Assembly: GCA_003517945.1 (NCBI GenBank)
Contig: DOZP01000147.1
Location: forward strand, 13,430 to 19,990
Direction: 5' to 3'
DNA: 6,561 bases
Origin: Porphyromonadaceae bacterium
GTDB lineage: Bacteria > Bacteroidota > Bacteroidia > Bacteroidales > Tannerellaceae
Each line of letters begins with the position of its first letter. Within the stretch, counting starts at the first letter, position 1. The position numbers and the translations under genes were made by a program. This document shows positions 5,987 through 6,561 of the stretch, one piece after another. The notes below the pieces were generated by a model. It made no database searches, was not told the origin of the DNA, and saw nothing but the letters and a program-made list of their open reading frames with translations.

Positions 5987-6561
5987 ATGATTAAATTATT
6001 CATAGAACTACTCGTTTTTTTGCGCACTTGTGCGCCGCTACTCACTTCGTTGGCTGTTCTCGCCCTATTGTGTGTGTTGCTATCCAAATCAATAAAAAGA
6101 CATGCCATCGTGTATTATACCGTATTTGCAATACCGTTTTTTTTAGTCGCTCTTCCGTCCGTTGGCAGGTTATTTGGTATTGAGACGCTAAGTTTTAACA
6201 GGATACCGTTTCTGGGGGAAGTTATAAGGGATTATATACACATGGGTACATTCGGACATCCTTTGCTGATTATCATCATGTATATCGGAGCGTTGAATCC
6301 TAAGAATCAAAATGTTAAAAAACTGCTATCCATACGTAAAGAGCTGTCTATCATATCCGGCTTTGCCGTTTTTGCGCATTCCCTGGTTCGCGTTATCAAC
6401 AATCTGCCGGGCTCGTTTACGTTTTTCGCCAATCATACCGAATACATGGAAAATACCAAAGTAGTAAGCGAACTGGGCGCGGGGATAAGTAGTTTCAGTT
6501 TTATACTGGGCGTTCTTATGCTGGCGATATTCATTCCTCTCTGGATTACTTCGTTTGACGG
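5987..6561 (+). CDS. Ferric-reductase-like transmembrane protein, 3' end outside window
   Basis: The frame runs open from ATG 5987 through the last base (191 complete codons, no stop), so the C terminus is missing. The product is a polytopic inner-membrane protein with helices at about 9-33, 40-60, 85-103, 118-140 and 165-188. Spaced histidines in or beside helices (H85 and H91 in IHMGTFGHPLL, H131 in KELSIISGFAVFAHSLVRVINN, read from residue 119) fit heme-ligand positions of the ferric reductase-like domain (FRE/NOX/YedZ-MsrQ type). In this family the final conserved heme-ligand helix would lie beyond the window. Such proteins pass electrons across the membrane through b-type hemes. Here, divergent from a siderophore-type receptor operon, reduction of imported or periplasmic Fe(III) is plausible but inferred; an MsrQ-like quinone-linked role is the alternative. 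The start follows an A-rich region (ATTAAAAAAATAAACAA), typical for the phylum, and a clear promoter lies 108 bp upstream. Confidence 0.78.
   Translation, partial: MIKLFIELLVFLRTCAPLLTSLAVLALLCVLLSKSIKRHAIVYYTVFAIPFFLVALPSVGRLFGIETLSFNRIPFLGEVIRDYIHMGTFGHPLLIIIMYIGALNPKNQNVKKLLSIRKELSIISGFAVFAHSLVRVINNLPGSFTFFANHTEYMENTKVVSELGAGISSFSFILGVLMLAIFIPLWITSFD

Noticed and set aside
1..6561. tRNA, rRNA, CRISPR array, insertion sequence or integrase
   Set aside because: No cloverleaf or rRNA-like sequence, regularly spaced direct repeats, transposase-like ORF or terminal inverted repeats were seen.

Overview
The window looks like a chromosomal segment from a Bacteroidota member, most likely Bacteroidales; the genus cannot be fixed from the sequence alone. 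The reasons are Bacteroides-type promoters (TTG-N20-TAnnTTTG), A-rich rather than GGAGG-like ribosome binding regions, a PepSY-like secreted protein, a DUF4374 lipoprotein with acidic residues after the lipobox cysteine, and a TonB-dependent receptor opening with a CarboxypepD_reg-like domain.

Layout. Bases 1-707 (+) hold the 3' part of a PepSY-like protein whose 5' end lies outside the window; it ends at a good intrinsic terminator (734-783). A separate promoter then drives a DMT/EamA-family inner-membrane transporter (872-1756, +). It converges, with only 9 bp between stop codons, on a two-gene minus-strand operon: a TonB-dependent outer-membrane receptor (5542-3143) followed by a DUF4374 lipoprotein (3088-1766). 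A 444-bp divergent intergenic region (5543-5986) carries promoters for both directions, operator-like repeats (one close to the classical Fur box) and a 22-codon leader ORF. It separates the operon from a plus-strand gene for a ferric-reductase-like heme membrane protein (5987 to the window end, incomplete).

How they may work together. The receptor plus DUF4374 lipoprotein match, in order and type, the XusA-XusB pair of the Bacteroides thetaiotaomicron xenosiderophore utilisation system (recalled from the literature, not searched here). The third Xus component, a PepSY-type inner-membrane protein, is absent from the downstream position, where a convergent EamA gene lies instead. A divergent ferric-reductase-like membrane protein is present and could supply a reductive step. 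The simplest reading is an iron or siderophore (or heme) acquisition locus of Xus-like type with a different inner-membrane partner. The PepSY-like and EamA genes appear to be unrelated neighbours.
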